This document shows positions 23,841-35,769 of a DNA stretch of 64,000 nt, in pieces. The first letter of the stretch is position 1. Every line of letters begins with the position of its first letter. The notes under the pieces are model-generated. The model saw nothing but the letters and a program-made list of their open reading frames with translations, was not told where the DNA came from and did no database searches. Position numbers and translations under genes: made by a program. The stretch is from Akebia trifoliata (taxonomy: Eukaryota > Streptophyta > Magnoliopsida > Ranunculales > Lardizabalaceae). The stretch is from positions 18,400,248-18,464,247 of the forward strand of contig CM030710.1 in the NCBI GenBank assembly GCA_017979445.1, in the 5' to 3' direction.

Positions 23841-25547
23841 TGAAAGCGCCCTAGATCCGCGGGGTGCGCGGATCCGCTTTTGACCCTTGAAGTTTGGGAG
23901 TCGCCACCTAGTTATTATGGTCTAGGAACCAAACTGACTCTAAAAGGGATAATGAACTAATCTACTATAGAAAATCTGAATCCAGGGATCATGTTACGGG
24001 GTTGGAAGGTGTTAGGCACCAACCCCGCCCGGCCATTGTCGGTCTCTACTTATCCCAAATAAATCTACATCGCTAATGAGAAACCTAGATTAAAAAATAA
24101 TGAAAAATCTTACCTTCGATCTGCAAAAGTGATATTCCCTCAGATCTGGTGAAAACGGCTCCTTGTACCGTATTCCTCACTTTGTTCTATCTCCGGATCT
24201 GATTTCTGATCTCCGAGGTAAGGTATCTCCTTCTTGGATCTGGGTGCTTCGAATTTGTTGTGGATTTTTGGGATGTTTTTGAGAGATTTTTGGGTGTTTT
24301 TTAGGTTAAAATCGGAGTAGGGGTGTTAGGGAAGGAGTTGGGGCTCCAAAATTAGGGTTTTGGGGAGGTTGTGGAGGCTTCTTCACCTACTTTTTCTAGG
24401 GTTTTTTCTTTGATACGAAAATAGGGTGTGGAGGCTCCTATTTATAAAGTTTTTAGAAGCATTAGGGTTTGATTAGGGTTTCAATTAGGGTTTTGACTTA
24501 GTCTTTAGGGTTTTAGGGTTTTGACTTTAGTCTTATGAGATTGACTTGATTAGTTTAGATTAGGGTTTTGATTTAGGGTTTTGACCTTAGTCTTATGAGA
24601 TTGACTTGATTAGTTTAGATTAGGGTTTTGATTAGGGTTTTGACCTTAGTCTTATGAGATTGACTTTAATACTTGACTCTAGTCTTACTTAATTGACTTT
24701 AATTTTGACTTTAACCTTATTTGATTGACTTTAATATCTTGACTTTAGTCTTGCTTGATTGACTTTAATTTTTGGAAAACCCCCCTATATTATATCTTTG
24801 ATTCTTTGGACCCCCAAATGGAGGGGTCCTTAAAGAAATATCTTGCGAACCATCAACAATTTTTCTTGAAAGCCTGATTGATCAATTTTTTGGTTTAAAT
24901 TTTATAATTAATTTTATTAATGTTTCACTTTACATTATTTAATGATTTATTTATTAATTTTTAAAATTTTAATTATTAAAATTGTGAAATTACCGTTTTG
25001 CCCTCGGAGAGGATTTTTTACGTTTTAAGTCGTTTTTCAATTTTCCAGGATGATTTGGAATCAGTTTCTCGTAAGGAATTCAATGAAAAAGTTGATTTTT
25101 ATCATTTATGAATTTTTTTGTGTGAAATGATCGTGAATTTTATGAGGGGTATTTTCATAATTTTGTCGAATTTTGTGAAAATTGGTGAAATGATTTATTT
25201 GGTTTCGATTTGTTGTTTTATGTGTTTGAATGGGTTTTCCTAAGCGTAATGTAGGCTCTAGGGTTGTTTTGATGTTAGGGGTATTTTGGTAATTTGGTCA
25301 TTTTTAGTGATTTTTATCGTGAAACTTCTTTTTGGTTTGCAAGATGATGATTTCTATGTTTCTGGGGTCGTATTTACCTAGCGTAGCGTGGTTTCTAAGT
25401 TTTGTTAGTTCGAGATACCTCATCCGGATTTCTGAAACATATCTGATAACAAAATGAAGCATTGGAATAAACATCCATCATTGGGAACCTTTGCGATCGG
25501 GTTGACGAGTTGATTAATCAGGAGAGTGCAAAAATGGGGTGTCTACA
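23841..25547 (-). mobile_element. Solo LTR of a Tat-like Ty3/gypsy element with 5-bp target duplication
   Basis: Read on the minus strand this 1,707-bp LTR starts TGTAGACACCCC and ends GGCGCTTTCA. The plus-strand ends are TGAAAGCGCC and GTGTCTACA. AAGAG lies immediately on both sides (23836-23840 and 25548-25552), a perfect target-site duplication, so the LTR stands alone after loss of the internal region and the other LTR. A TATA box (TTTATAAATAGG, minus strand) lies near 24437-24448. The TGTAGACACC start and a GGTGGCGACTC block near the 3' end are shared with the plus-strand LTR at 30395. It is inserted beside the plant-mobile-domain pseudogene. Confidence 0.9.
24480..24660. repeat. 60-bp tandem repeat inside the solo LTR
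   Basis: The block beginning TTGACTTGATTAGTTTAG repeats at 24541 and 24601 with a 60-base period, plus partial copies on both sides. It contains many TTAGGGTTTTGA words. These look telomere-like, but the spacing and sequence are not those of a telomere array. Confidence 0.85.
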
Positions 25548-25574
25548 AAGAGTAGGATCTACTTGATAGATAAG

Positions 25575-28500
25575 AAGTAGGGACCTCCATTTTTCTTTTC
25601 ACACGAGACTATGAAAAACGTCTTTAGTTGCAACGACTACTTCTACCAAGTTCAACAAACCTTCATTGAAACACGATTGTAAGTTTCTATCTTACTAGGA
25701 CGAAGTGGATGATGTGATCCCTCCTCCATCTTTGTCAATACATTTCAGCATTGCTTGCAATGAATTCTCCGCCTTGCAAACAAACTTTGTATCACATGCC
25801 CATCCTTCTGATTTATGGGGAGAGTGGGTGATCGCTTCTTTGAATGATAATCGCAAATCCAAATTGTTGGTTCATGTGGGTTTGGTTGACACTTTGATTA
25901 CGTCAAGGAAAATAAAAGTTGAATGGGACATCAATGGTTTATTGATGTCACGTTAAAATAGTTAGATCCACACTTTTATTTGCTCTTAGGGGGAGGTGGG
26001 CATATCTTTAGAGGATGTCTATGTTCTTCTTGGTCTCCCCATACATGGCCACTTTGATCCTGAGGACTTTGGAAAATTTTCAGCGAGGGAAAAACGTCTC
26101 GTAGATGGATTGATTGAAGGTCTTGCGGCTTCAAAATGCATTGCCAATCCTCTGAACAAGCATACGAGAATGAATACTCTCGACGTGCTAATTTCATCGG
26201 TTGAATCCGTCATTTTTATGGTTTTTCTATTGGAAATTATTTTATTGAAGGGGCCGATTGGAATGATCCCTAATACCTTGTTGCTTTATTGGTGCTTTGG
26301 TTGTCTCGTCATGTGATCGAGTGTTATCTTTCTAAGAAAGTCCAAAAATTCATCTTTCCTTTAGTGACCAAGATAGCTTCTGATGTTGCCTTCCCCATAA
26401 AGGTGATATTCTTAGGTGGCTTATATAGGAATTTTGATCTATTTGTTGAGGACGCAAGACAATCTAGCAGACGTAGAATCATCCAAAGCTTCGTTATGTG
26501 ATCGAGTGTTATCTTTCTAAGAAAGTTCAAAAATTCATCTTTCCTTTAGTGACTAAGATAGCTTCTAGTGTTGCCTTCCCCATAAAGGTGATCTTCTTAG
26601 GTGGCTTATATAGGAATCTTGATCTATTTGTTGAGAACGCAAGACAATCTAGCAGACGTAGAATCATCCAAAGCTTCATTAGTGCTTCTTTCTTACAAAT
26701 GTGGTGGAGTACTTCAAATCGTATGCACTTCCGTTGATTGATTTCGACAAGTTTGTTAAGAGAGGATATGTTTTGAGTTTGGGTTTAATCACTTTTGTTG
26801 ATACTCCACATGAAACTCCTATGGTCTGATGGTGGTATAACATCAAGAGTCACTCTGATTTAGCACTCCATATAGATTCAATACCTAGATGCTAGTGGCT
26901 TGATCAACCTTCGTGCGAGGGATTCCTAATAATGGACCGAGATCACTTTCCTATTTTATATTGTACTTTATTTTGTGGTTAGCTTCATCAAAGGCATATG
27001 GTTTCCTTTATTGTACAATCCTGATTGATTTGAGTGTCAGTTCAGGTTTGACCAAAGAGTGCCAATGGGTTTTCACCAGGTGCCTTCTGTAAATGATGCC
27101 TTAAGCTTGTACTCATCCTCTTGCATGTGTGAACTTATTCATCCATTCGAATTATCTTTATTCTTTCCATACAAGAAACGTAATGGTTTGTTTAGCCCTT
27201 CATATCATTTTTATGTAAATAAAGTATTATTAGAATATTGCCGTTACGCCACAATGATTTGTGCTGAGCATGTTTTGTCAGAAGATAAGCTCCTTGATTC
27301 TAATCCCCGTTTAAAGTGTCTTCCGGGAGATCCATGATTGCCATTGAGAAAAGGAAAGGGTGTAGGACATGTAGAGAGGGAAAAATGCCTAGATTAAGGC
27401 GCCATGATCATGCTTGATCCTTCGTCATTGATAAATCTTTGCATGTTAATGACCCTTTGAGCTTTACTAAATGACACCATTGGCGATCAACCCTATCGCT
27501 CGAGCTTCTTGAGAGGTGTGAAGTGTCGATTTCCTCGTCGAAGAAAGGATTCTCCGCCTCAAGGGGATGCATCTGATTCTAAAAATCCTGTTTCGACCTT
27601 TTTTTCAAGGAGGTGTTTACTTTTGTCGACCTTGCAATCTCTTGTTACGATATGAACACTATAAGATCTTTTACTCTTCCCTAAGATCTCAACGACATCC
27701 TTACATTGTTTAGTTGTGGTATCACAAATATGTGGCATGGGTTATTCTGATGCGATAGTGAATATTGTTGGTGAGGTATTGATTCTTGACTTTGATTTTT
27801 CTACGACTGGTTCACCACTTCGGTCTATCAATAACGATGATGAGATCCCTTTAAGCGAGCTTTTGAAAAAGAGAATGGATGAAAAGGTACACCTTGTGAA
27901 CCCCATCTAGCTATTTATATTTTTTAGTGTGATTGTACTTATAATCATTCCTTTAGATGACTTTGGTTTTCTTGATATGATGGATGAGGGTATGTGTAAA
28001 TTCGCAGCTGATATTCGTTCTTACGAAGCTCAGTATCCAAACGAAGCTTCAACCTTTAACTTTTCGATGCCCAAGGTGTTTTTGACAACATGTTCGATAG
28101 TTTCAACACTCATCCTTAAGCTTCGACGAATGTGGCGCTTGGTGACAGTCCTCAACATAGTAATTCATCGTATAGAGAGGACATTTTTTTGTTAAGTGCT
28201 CCAAAGTCTAAGGAGGACATCGATGACACTTTCTTTGAGGCGCTTAAGGATGCTTCCTTGTTAGGTGCACAGAAATTTGGTGAGAACATCAATGAAAATT
28301 CTATCGAGGATACTGATCAAGAATCAATTAGGGATCATTCACATTTTTCGAAGCGCAAAAGACCTTCCCCAGGAAGCCTAAGGGTGCTTATCTATTTTTA
28401 TAAGATGCATCAGATGCATAATCTGTTGATATGGTTGAAGCGCAGTCGCATTTTTCTGAGGCGCAAGACGTTTTTTTTAAGGCATTTGGGGCTTTCTCCT

Positions 28501-29190
28501 AGGCACCTACAGATGTTACATTTTTCATCATCTGGTTGATGAATTGGGGGTTGACAATTCTTTCGAAGGTCTTACCGTGTTTGATCTTTCTTCGCCTTTT
28601 GCTACCATTTTCAATGGTAATCAGAAAATCCATCATTTTGTACTGATCGGTGGTTTTGAAATTCCAGCACGATTTGAGTATTGTATAGGAACATTGTCGC
28701 TCGTTATTATCATATCCCTAATACCAGTTTTTTGGATAATTTGTAAGACACTTTAAGAAATTTTACCGCCAATGTTTTAAGGATCATCTATGCTTTAAAG
28801 ACAAGGTGCCTTTCAAAAATTCCAATAGACCAACTTACTTTTTGGAGGCATCGAATAAACGATGTTGAGAAGTTAGATTTCAATGTTCTTTGGCTTCATT
28901 TTTGTATTGATCAAGCACTCGAGTTCCATTGTTCTTATCAAGCTTGTGCATCAGAGATGGACGCCACCAAAAATATTCATCAAAGCGTTTAGAAAGATTT
29001 GCGTGTTGCAGAAGAAAAAGTAATTGCACTCGAAAATCAGAACGTATTGGCACAAGAACGTGTGTGCCTACTTCGTGAGAAGCATGAGGTAACCTTGGGT
29101 ACTATGGCCTCAATGTATAATAGTAGATAGTTCTTTGAATCATCTTTAAATACTTTTGTAATAGATGATTTGTAACGAAAGTTTATGACT
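25575..29190 (+). pseudogene. Decayed plant-mobile-domain (PMD)-like reading frame, antisense to a Tat-like integrase
   Basis: On the plus strand, fragments in several frames resemble the plant mobile domain found in transposon-encoded and domesticated plant proteins. GISLEDVYVLLGLPIHG (about 25999) matches the family's conserved EDV..LLGLP core. YLSKKVQKFIFPLVTKIA with FLGGLYRNFDLF (about 26320-26450) matches the later helix block. A C-terminal region (about 28780-29130) is rich in E, K, Q and L, for example VAEEKVIALENQNVLAQERV, and is probably coiled coil. Stops and frameshifts interrupt it throughout, including a 185-bp internal tandem duplication. It lies next to a minus-strand integrase remnant, so it is probably an antisense extra frame of a Tat-lineage retrotransposon rather than a host gene. 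PMD assignment is by recalled family motifs. Confidence 0.7.
26311..26680. repeat. 185-bp tandem duplication inside the PMD-like frame
   Basis: ATGTGATCGAGTG starts at 26311 and again at 26496, and the following 185 bases match closely with about ten substitutions. As 185 is not a multiple of three, the duplication shifts the reading frame. The two copies have diverged somewhat, so the event is old. Confidence 0.9.
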
Positions 29191-29414
29191 TTAGTGAAGT
29201 GACCTATGCTTTTACATGTATTTTCCAACTTTTTCTTCTCCCTCCCCCTTTTTTGTTTTTACGATTTCGTTTGTATTTGTTCTAAATGTGAGTTGTAATC
29301 AATCATGCAATTGTAGTAGTGGATGTAAGTAGATGCTAGCATTGATTCTAAATGACACAAAGAGCTTAAGCTAGCCATCATCAAAAGGTCTTAGCACTTT
29401 TACAAAATAGAGGA

Positions 29415-30394
29415 TTACAGAATAAACTGAGCGAAATACAACTTCAACCATTTGCCATTGATTGGTTCTTTAATTTCCTTTCTTTCTAAAGTGATAAGGA
29501 AGCGATAACCACTAGGAGATGCTTGGGAAATGATGAAGGACCTTCCCAATTTGGTGCGAACTTGGTCTCATTTACATTCTTCCGCATATGTGAACTCGCA
29601 TTTAAGACCAACTCTCTTTTAGTAAACTTTCTCAACTTTACCATTTTGTCGTACGCACGTGACATTCTTTCCTATAGATATTTGCATTTTGTGATGCTTT
29701 TCTTCTTCACTCCTCAATAGTTTTAACTTCTATTATCTTGTTGGCATCAAGTGTTTCATTACTTAACCCACGGGCTATCGCCATTATTGCTAATTGAATT
29801 TTCATCTTAACAGGCACTACTGCCTCTGTACCATATACCACCGAAGATGGGGTTACTTTAGTCGTATTTTGGGGCAAAATGCTGTAGGCCCATAGAGCTA
29901 AAGGGAGGTGCTCGTCCCACATCTTAGGATGATCATGTATTGTCCTACTTAATATTCATAACGACATTTTGTTAGTAGCCTCAGCTTGACCATTTCCCTT
30001 AGGATAGTACGGTGTGGATTTCACATGGCGAATGTTATATTCATCTGTTAACTGCTTGACATGTTGATTCACAAAGGTTATCCCGTTGTTTGATACCAAC
30101 TATCAAGGTATTTTGAACCTACAGATGATTCATTCCTTGATGAAGTTTGTAACCATTGGTCCACGTGCTGATTTGAAAGTTGTTGCCTCCACCCATTTCG
30201 TAAAGTATTATGTTGTTGTGATGATCTATATGTGCCCTTTCGATGACTTAGGATTAATGGGTCCAATTAAGTTGAGTCCCCAATAATAAAATGGCCAAGA
30301 TGTAAATACTGCTTGAAACAGTATTGTTGGTGCATAAATTAGATTGTTGTGTTCTAACAATCATTGCATCTTTGCACATACGCCGTTATGTCGT
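29415..30394 (-). pseudogene. Ty3/gypsy (Tat-like) integrase remnant
   Basis: Minus-strand fragments spell an integrase: GPINPKSSKG and YFTKWVEATTFKSARG (about 30260-30160, core start), STPYYPKGNGQAEATNK (about 30000-29950), MWDEHLPLALWAY and VVYGTEAVVPV (29922-29800), and a C-terminal PNWEGP-like segment followed by NGKWLK near 29440. At least two frameshifts and several stops are present. The upstream part of pol is missing. The sequence is cut at 30394 by the plus-strand LTR that starts at 30395. It probably belonged to the same element as the antisense PMD-like frame at 25575-29190. Confidence 0.85.
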
Positions 30395-33300
30395 TGTAGA
30401 CACCCTATTTTTGCATTTGCCTGATTGACCATTCGTCATCTGGTTGTTCTGAACTCCTAATGACGAACGCAGAATATGTAAAGAATTCGAAAGTTTAAGA
30501 GTCACTTTCCTAATTTTTCTAGTCCTTTCATCTCTCTTACTCTTTACGACTCTACATAGAAAATTACGCACGCTTAGGTTCACCATACATTTTGATAACT
30601 TAGAGACCTTGCAATGGTAGAAAATATGACATTGAAAATTAAAAATAATTACATTGGGACTGAAAGAGGCCGTACGCCAAAATTCTCAAAAATTATCAAA
30701 ATGACAAAAATACCCCTTATGGGTCTCACACTTCTAAAAAATCTCGAAAGTACTTTCATTACTCTCATAATATGATTTCGAGTCTAACGAGATCAAAATT
30801 TGTGAAAACGAGAAAATTTATGAAAAATCGTAAAAAATGACAAAAATACTCTTTGATGTTTGACATTTACCTAGAGACCTTGATTCTTAGGAAAACATGA
30901 TCAAAAATAAAATTTTGAAAAATTTACACAAATAAAAAAAATTAGAAATCTCACGCTTAGGAAATTTGAAAATTTTCACATAAAATTACAAAATCAAAAA
31001 TTAAACTTAATCAACCAATCAAATCGAACATTGAAATTAAAATTTTAATCGATCAATCAAATCGAAAATTAAACTTCATTAACCAATCAAATTAAATTAT
31101 TGAAAACCTTAATCAACCAATCAAAACTTAATTCAACCAACCCATTTGAAACCTTAATTCTATCAATCAAAGTAAAAAATTTAATCCATATCATTGACTG
31201 ATCAAACCAATCGATGAAGCATTCAAATAATCAAGGGGATCTAAGGTATAAATTAGAATGGGCATGAAAAACGTAAGATCACTACCCATATTCCCAATGT
31301 AAGAAATGTGAAAGATAAGAAAAAAGGAAAGAAAAAAAGGAAAAAATTGTTAGAAGATAATCCAACGTCCCAAAAAAATTGAAAAAACAAAAAAACAAAA
31401 AATTAGAAAGTTGAGAAAAAAAAAGGAAAACTAAAACACCTATAAATTGACACGTCCCATTCTCTCCTAGCAGAATGTCTTCCTCATTCTCTCTTCTCTC
31501 CAAACTGACAAACAAGCTAGGTCTCCTCTCTTCACTGGTTCTTGCAGAAAAAAACCAAAAAAGAAAAGAAAATTTGAAGAAGAATGTCACAACGGCATCT
31601 TCACTCTCCTCCATGAACGTCATAACAACATTTTTACTCTCATTCATTAACAACACGTACATCACCTTCATCAACCCTTCTTCTCCGTTTATAATGCCCC
31701 AACAACACCTTTACTTCCTTTATTCTTCTTTATTGATAACTCCAATTTCACCAGTATCTTCATCTTCTTCATTCTTTTCCACAACGTCCCTACAGCAACC
31801 CTCTTTTCTTCTTTAATGTCTCTACCATAACAACACCACATTTTTTTTTCTACTAAAAATCCCATAGTAGCATCACATTTTTTATTCTCTCTTAAAACTC
31901 TTCAAACAATAGGATCATGTCTTCTTTTTCTCTTTAACGCCATCTTTCCACCGTACCAGTAGTACCCCTTTCACTCTATTTTACCACCTTTCTCAAGTTA
32001 TCGTTGAATCGAGTTTGAAGGGATTATACCACATCAACCATATTATCATAGAGGTGAGTTTAACTTTGTTATTTTATCTTATTTTTATTTTTATCTTTGG
32101 CTTATTTATTCTTCTTTCTCCCTATGTTTATTTTCTTTGATATGCCTTTTGCTTTTTACCATCATCGATCCATTGTTGATCTTTTCTTTTGTTCTTAAGT
32201 CCTAATCATCAATTAACTTATAATAAAGAAAGTTTTTTTTTCTTTTTTATTTTTTATTTTTTTATACTAGTAGGATTAGAAAATACATTTTTCTTTGTTA
32301 AGTTCCTAATCATAATGCTTAAACCGAATTTTTTTAAGGTTGCGTGAAAATTTCTAATTAAAGTGATTCGAATTACTTTACTAATTTGTATGTTTAAGAA
32401 TAAAAATTTGTTCAATTCGATTTATTTTAATTTTGTGATGATTTAAGAATTATGCCATGTGATGATGTATTTGTTAAATCAATATATATTCGTGACGACT
32501 ATTTTGAGAATTAAAAAATTGTGCATATGTTCATAATTTTTCAATTTAGAAATTTCACATATATTCATAATTTTCTAATTTAGAAATTTTGCATATTTTC
32601 ATAATTTTTCAATTTAGAAATTTCACATATGTTTACAATTTTCCAATTTAGAAATTTTGCATATATTCATAATTTGCAATTTAGAAATTTGCATATGTTC
32701 ATAATTTTCCAATTTAGAAATGTTACATACATTCATATTTTACTAATTTGGAAAGTTTTCGTATATTCATGTTTTACTGACTTGGCAATTATGAGTGAGA
32801 TAAAATTTTCTAACTTGGAAATATTGCATATGTTCATATTTTATCAATTTGGCAATTACATGTGATATGAATTTTATTGACTTGAAAATTTTACATGTGA
32901 TCATATTTGCTATGATGGACGTAAAATTGTATGCAAATTACTTGTACACAAGGCATATTTGATTGAATATCAATTTTATGAAAACTGGTCACGTGAGTTT
33001 TAGGGCATTAAGCAAGATTTATGATTTTTCACATTTTTCCCTTTTTATGTGTGGAATTCGAGGAATCATTTTAAATTTTGGGGAATTTTAGCCGTAGGAT
33101 TTGTTTGACAAATTTGACATAAAATTATGATGATTGGGCCTCAGTTTAACTTTAAACTTTGTCCATTGACCATAAGTTTGGATCGTAGTAGGGACCAATC
33201 ATCTTGATCAGGCCGGTTCGGTGTCTAATACCTTCCGAAACCCATAATCTGACTCCTAACCCATTTCTCTTACATGTGGACCAATTTGGATTCGCTTTGG

Positions 33301-33416
33301 AGTTATTTTTGGTTCCTAGACCTAATGTAGGTGGCGACTCTCAATTTCCTTAAAATTTTCAAATTATCTATTAGATGTCTTTTATCATTTGGTAAAATTG
33401 TGTTGAGGCATTTTCA
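30395..33416 (+). mobile_element. Long 5' LTR of a Tat-like Ty3/gypsy element
   Basis: It starts TGTAGACACCCTATTTTTGC, the same start as the solo LTR at 23841-25547. The likely end, GAGGCATTTTCA (33416), parallels the solo LTR's GGCGCTTTCA. A GGTGGCGACTC block lies near 33342 in both. A TATA box (CTATAAAT) lies near 31441. The LTR is about 3 kb and includes AATCAACCAATCAAA-type repeats (about 31010-31150) and a 34-bp minisatellite. Short open frames inside, such as 31475-31816, are low-complexity and not called genes. A gag follows on the same strand, so this is a 5' LTR. The exact 3' boundary is inferred by comparison. Confidence 0.75.
32530..32870. repeat. 34-bp minisatellite within the LTR
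   Basis: Nine to ten imperfect units of a 34-base motif, TTCATAATTTTNCAATTTAG followed by AAATTTNNCATATA, decay toward the right-hand end. The open frame across it only reflects the repeat. Confidence 0.85.
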
Positions 33417-33989
33417 AACACTCTATCAGGGGACTAACTACTCACCTAGTAGAACATATAGCTATCACTTGGGATCATTGGATGTTTACGGAATTAGAGA
33501 ATAAACCAACACTAAAAAAATAAAAGAGGAAAAAAGAAGAACATGCCTTACAAATTAGTAAAGTCCCAGATCGAGTCGTTATTACTTTTGTAATAAGAAG
33601 AGAGTTTCCTCATTTCTTTCGTGTTTATATTAAAATAAGTTGTTTGCTTTCAATTTATTTTGTGCCAAGTAATTTTTTAACAAAACATTCATAAATTGGT
33701 ACAAACTTTAATCATTGTTAGAAGTCTCTCAAAATAAATTCCTATCTAATATTAAATCACTTCGTCGGACATTGGCTTGACTAGCATGTCTCATCAATTA
33801 GTAATTCCTAATTAAAAAAGTTAATAAAACATACTATCAAGAGGAACCATTCGTTAATCATAAATCCTTAATTTACCTTTGATGGGGTTTGAGGTTGCCA
33901 TTGCGCATAAAATCAAGCGTTTACCACCTAGTTGGGCTTGAGAGTCAGGTTGGTTAGGGAAAACATTAGCACCAAGTGAACATTCAGAA
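33417..33989 (+). other. Leader between the long LTR and gag
   Basis: Non-coding internal region of the Tat-like element after its 5' LTR. No clear tRNA-complementary primer binding site could be read directly after 33416, so the LTR end or the PBS is degraded. Confidence 0.4.
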
Positions 33990-35640
33990 ATGGTCTTAGA
34001 ATCCAAATTCGTAGAAATCTATAAGATCATGACAGTCTTCACTATGGACATAAATAACATTAAAAGCATAGTGGAGGTATTAAAATGGATCTCAAAGTTA
34101 GTAAGAAACCCCCCTAGCGATCCAAAGGGGAAAAGATTAGAAGGCAATACAACCAGGCACCTGCAAAAGATTTATGAGCTCGATGGAAATGAAGAACGCT
34201 TCAATGAAAGTCCTATGTTAGCCAACATGATATCTCAGTTGGAGACGACCCTAAAATGTATAAAGGAAATTAATGAAATTGCAGCAGACATCGAGGCTCT
34301 GAATCACATCCTTAGGATTCGTTTACTTGAAAAAATTGTAATGGTAGAGATGAAAAAGTTCAATGGGGTAGATTGCATAAGAACACATCTCAAGGTGTAT
34401 GTCATTAACATGCATACTTTGGGTCTCAATAATGAATAAATGACGTTATTTCAATGTACCTTATTAGGATTGGCATTGCGATGGCTAATGTCTCAAAACC
34501 TGTCTACGATTAGGACATGGGAGAATATGGTGAAATTATTTTGGCATCAATACAAGTATAGTACTTAAATCGAGATTTCTCGATGAGACTTAAAATCAAC
34601 CAAGCAAAAGAATGGGAAAACTTTTACTGACTTCATCAATCGTTGGATAGCTAAGACTATACAAATATGAGATAAGCCTTCAAAAAATGAACAGGTAGTT
34701 ATTATCTTGAAAAATCTCATCTAAGGGTATATGCAACATCTAGTCACTTAATACCGTTCTACATTCGAATCTTTGTCACAAGTCGAGAGTCAACTTGAGA
34801 ATGCTTTTTGCCTCTAGAGTTCTTTTCAACCTTTCTAATAATAAGTCCAAAAATCCCTTCACTAATCCTAAGCTTAGCACCAATCATGTCTATGTAGCCA
34901 ATACATCAACTGTACTCGTTCAATTTGCTACCCAACCTACTAACCAAGCTAGTCCCAGTCAACCTTGACCACGTCGACAATTCACTAATCTTGGGATGTC
35001 CTTGAGCATCATTTTTCAGAAATTATTAAAGAAAGAACTCATTAAACCCCTCCAACCTCGACCTTTACCAAACCCACTCTCTACTTCTCACAATCCCAAG
35101 TTATTTTGTGAGTTTCACCAAAAACATGATCACCTTATTGATTGTTACGTCATTTTTCGTCATGCCGTTCAGAATCTCATCGACCCCAAAAAAGTTGTCA
35201 TCTCTGCCCTTGTGCAGTCAAATGTTACCACCAACCCTTTACCCACTTACCAACCTTCTTAGACCTTGAATATGGTGTCCAACACCCAACTCCCATTTGA
35301 CCCAGTCCTCTTCATCCACCTAGTCAATCTTAAACCACTTAGTCCCACTCCACCAGAATGACAATCCCCAATGAAGTTCTTACCATTGACTATGAGCTAT
35401 TCGACCTGACCATAGATGAAGCCTACTATTTATCCCTACCTTGTCATGATGATCCGACCATTACCAATTGTCTCCTAAGTCAGATGAACTTAGGAGAACC
35501 CTTCTTTTTAGAAGATGATGATCCTTACTTGTGGACCAAAGAACACAAATGTTTTTTTCTCTCTTGTAATAAATTTGAACATGTGACTTGGGAGGAAAAA
35601 ACCTTCAAAATACTTGAACTCAATTATATAGGCTTCCACT
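33990..35640 (+). pseudogene. Tat-like gag remnant
   Basis: The plus-strand frame from 33990 continues with several stops. MKKFNGVDCIRTHLKVY (about 34348-34398) and RTWENMVKLFWHQYKY (about 34514-34562) match the order of the plant Tat gag core (KFNG..CP..HL, then TWE.L...F..QYKY). LFCEFHQKHDHLIDCYVIF (about 35101-35157) matches the histidine/cysteine-containing CxxHxxxGHxxxxC region, here with a His-Asp substitution. Nonsense codons, for example at 34438-34440 and 34567-34569, make it non-functional. No protease or RT of this element follows: at about 35640-35770 the sequence changes to a copia element. A C-terminal stretch at 35358-35640 has no recognised domain. Confidence 0.8.
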
Positions 35641-35769
35641 ATTATTATACTTTATATGTATATATGTTGGATATAAAATATATTATTTATTAGGTGAAAC
35701 ATGTATTTAGTGCCTTGGAATGCTAACATAAACAAAGAAAATCATACAGAAATTTTGAGGCGCCACCTA

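Noticed and set aside
24450..24660. Interstitial telomere repeat (many AGGGTTT words)
   Set aside because: The motif is not a TTTAGGG tandem: it is part of a 60-bp repeat inside a solo LTR.
31475..31816. 113-codon plus-strand reading frame
   Set aside because: It lies inside an LTR, is Ser/Thr/Phe-rich and overlaps a longer low-complexity frame on the other strand. It has no domain.
32629..32865. 78-codon repeat-containing reading frame
   Set aside because: It is the translation of the 34-bp minisatellite.
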